Positions 5,807 through 6,881 of a stretch of DNA of 6,881 nt are shown here, one piece after another (the first letter of the stretch is position 1; the number at the start of each line of letters is the position of its first letter). The DNA lies in the NCBI RefSeq assembly GCF_014672695.1, contig NZ_CP053923.1, positions 3,983,261-3,990,141 of the forward strand, in the 5' to 3' direction. The DNA is from Defluviicoccus vanus (lineage in GTDB: Bacteria > Pseudomonadota > Alphaproteobacteria > Rhodospirillales > Defluviicoccaceae). Below the pieces are notes generated by a model, which was not told where the DNA came from, ran no database searches, and worked only from the letters and a program-made list of their open reading frames with translations. Both the position numbers and the translations under genes were made by a program.

Positions 5807-6881
5807 CGGCTCCCCTGTTCATCCATCCAGCGGACGATCGCGTCCTGAAAATCGGCAACGAAAATGTCGGCGCGGCCTATGGGGTGGGCACGCAGCCGCT
5901 CACGCATCGTTCGCCGCAGTTCTGTCCGCCGTTGCCCGTCGCCGGCCAGCGCCACGGCAATGTCGATATAGCCGTCACGGTTGGTGGCGCAGAGGTCACC
6001 GAGGCCGGCGTTATTCAGGTTGGAGTAGCTCATCCGTTCATAGAAGGCCTCACCGGCGACGGTGATGGTGGGCACCGCCATCAGGCTCTCGCAGGTGGTG
6101 GTGCCGCCCACGTGCGGAAACGTATCGAGAGCAATGTCGATGTCGTTGTAGTGACGCATGTGGGTGCCACGAACGGCGATGAACTCGATCCGCTCTCCGG
6201 CGACGCCGGCGTCTTCGAAATGCTGGCGAATGTTGGCGACAAACGCCGGTACCGCACCCTCCGGACGAAGGAAGACGAAGCGCGAGCCGTCGACGCGGCG
6301 GAGGATCTCCGCCCACGTCTGCAGCAGCTCCAGATTGTATTTGTAGCAGGCATTCGCGGTGCCGAAGGTGAGGTGGCCGGTGCGTTCCTCCGGGGTGCCG
6401 GGGGTAATCGCCTCGCGATCGTCGAAACCGAGTCGGCCGAGGGTGACCCAGCTGTGTGCAAGCTCGAAGGGTTTCTCGATCAACAGGCCCGGGATCGGCG
6501 GCTTGAGAAACCGATCGACGAGGATCCGGTCGATGCTCTCAAGGCCGGCGGAATGTGGGTATCCCAGCCAGCTGGCCTGGCGCGGCGATGGTCGCCACGA
6601 CATGACTTCCAGCTTGTTCATGTCGGTGGAGCCGCCGAGTTCGAACAGCACGTCCACCTGATCGTCGGCGATCAACTGTGCTGCGTCGCGGGCGCCGATA
6701 TTGGGGCGCAGCCGGAAGGCGTCGACAATCCGGGTAATGTGCTTCTGCACGCTGTCTTCAACGCGAGTGAACCAGGAGTAGCAATAGACCTCAAAGCGCG
6801 AGCGATCGTAGCCTTCCAGCAATGGCAGGGTGAAATAGCTCACCGGGTGGTGACGCAGATCCGATGATACGAAGCCGATGC
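5803..6881 (-). CDS. GT41 (OGT/SPINDLY-like) glycosyltransferase, C-terminal catalytic part (5' end outside window)
   Basis: The frame is open from the right edge to TGA 5805-5803, about 358 residues. The first visible residues, IGFVSSDLRHHPVSYF, match the start of the O-GlcNAc-transferase catalytic region, where the His of a D-x-x-x-H-P motif sits by the acceptor. Further on come a WLGYPHSAGLESIDRIL segment, TFGTANACYKYN (the Lys corresponds to the UDP-contacting Lys of OGT) and LDTFPHVGGTTTCESL, which forms the nucleotide-sugar site. This is the Glyco_transf_41 (PF13844) pattern. A GTG at 6843 is only an internal Val. Family proteins usually have TPR repeats before this part, so these probably lie beyond the edge. 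Bacterial relatives glycosylate proteins such as flagellins, but the donor sugar and acceptor here are unknown. Its stop overlaps the rfbF start, placing it in the CDP-sugar operon. Confidence 0.9.
   Translation of the reverse strand, partial: IGFVSSDLRHHPVSYFTLPLLEGYDRSRFEVYCYSWFTRVEDSVQKHITRIVDAFRLRPNIGARDAAQLIADDQVDVLFELGGSTDMNKLEVMSWRPSPRQASWLGYPHSAGLESIDRILVDRFLKPPIPGLLIEKPFELAHSWVTLGRLGFDDREAITPGTPEERTGHLTFGTANACYKYNLELLQTWAEILRRVDGSRFVFLRPEGAVPAFVANIRQHFEDAGVAGERIEFIAVRGTHMRHYNDIDIALDTFPHVGGTTTCESLMAVPTITVAGEAFYERMSYSNLNNAGLGDLCATNRDGYIDIAVALAGDGQRRTELRRTMRERLRAHPIGRADIFVADFQDAIVRWMDEQGSR

Noticed and set aside
5884..6867. Plus-strand open frame of 327 codons opposite the glycosyltransferase gene
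   Set aside because: The minus-strand GT41 reading has clear family motifs over its full length. The opposite frame is a by-product of high GC content and shows no recognisable domain.
1..6881. CRISPR arrays, insertion sequences, tRNA or rRNA genes, attachment sites
   Set aside because: I looked for regularly spaced repeats, terminal inverted repeats, transposase motifs and tRNA-like cloverleaf arms and found none that could be supported.

Overview
This is a high-GC bacterial window. The codon bias, the strong G/C at third positions and the gene families (a YgaP-like membrane protein, a cytochrome c'-type protein, a SPINDLY/OGT-type glycosyltransferase) suggest an alphaproteobacterium, perhaps of the Rhodospirillales. 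That placement is an inference, because no rRNA or other marker gene is present.

Layout. Positions 1-1261 carry three plus-strand genes for envelope or periplasmic proteins: the 3' end of a small YgaP/DUF2892-type membrane protein, a secreted cytochrome c'-like protein with one C-terminal CxxCH heme site, and a secreted protein of unknown function with a Gly-rich tail. From 1289 to the right edge everything lies on the minus strand and converges on this group. It is a tightly packed operon read from right to left: a GT41 (OGT/SPINDLY-like) glycosyltransferase running off the right edge, glucose-1-phosphate cytidylyltransferase (rfbF), CDP-glucose 4,6-dehydratase (rfbG), a TylCIII-like sugar C-methyltransferase, an RmlC-like epimerase and an SDR-type 4-ketoreductase. 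Neighbouring genes overlap by 1-4 nt or are 2 nt apart, so they are almost certainly co-transcribed and translationally coupled.

Together the five sugar genes spell a pathway: Glc-1-P to CDP-glucose to CDP-4-keto-6-deoxyglucose, then C-methylation (probably at C3), C5 epimerisation and C4 reduction. The product would be a CDP-activated branched 3-C-methyl-6-deoxyhexose. The GT41 protein upstream could use this sugar or act on the same glycoconjugate.

The most notable feature is that two of the five sugar genes, rfbF and the epimerase gene, are each broken by what looks like one missing base in a short homopolymer (T3 where T4 is expected, G5 where G6 is expected). Restoring one base to each gives proteins of 256 and 179 residues that match their families end to end. 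Either the assembly has indel errors or the pathway is decaying. In rfbF the break creates an ATGA stop/start overlap, so two half-proteins could be made.
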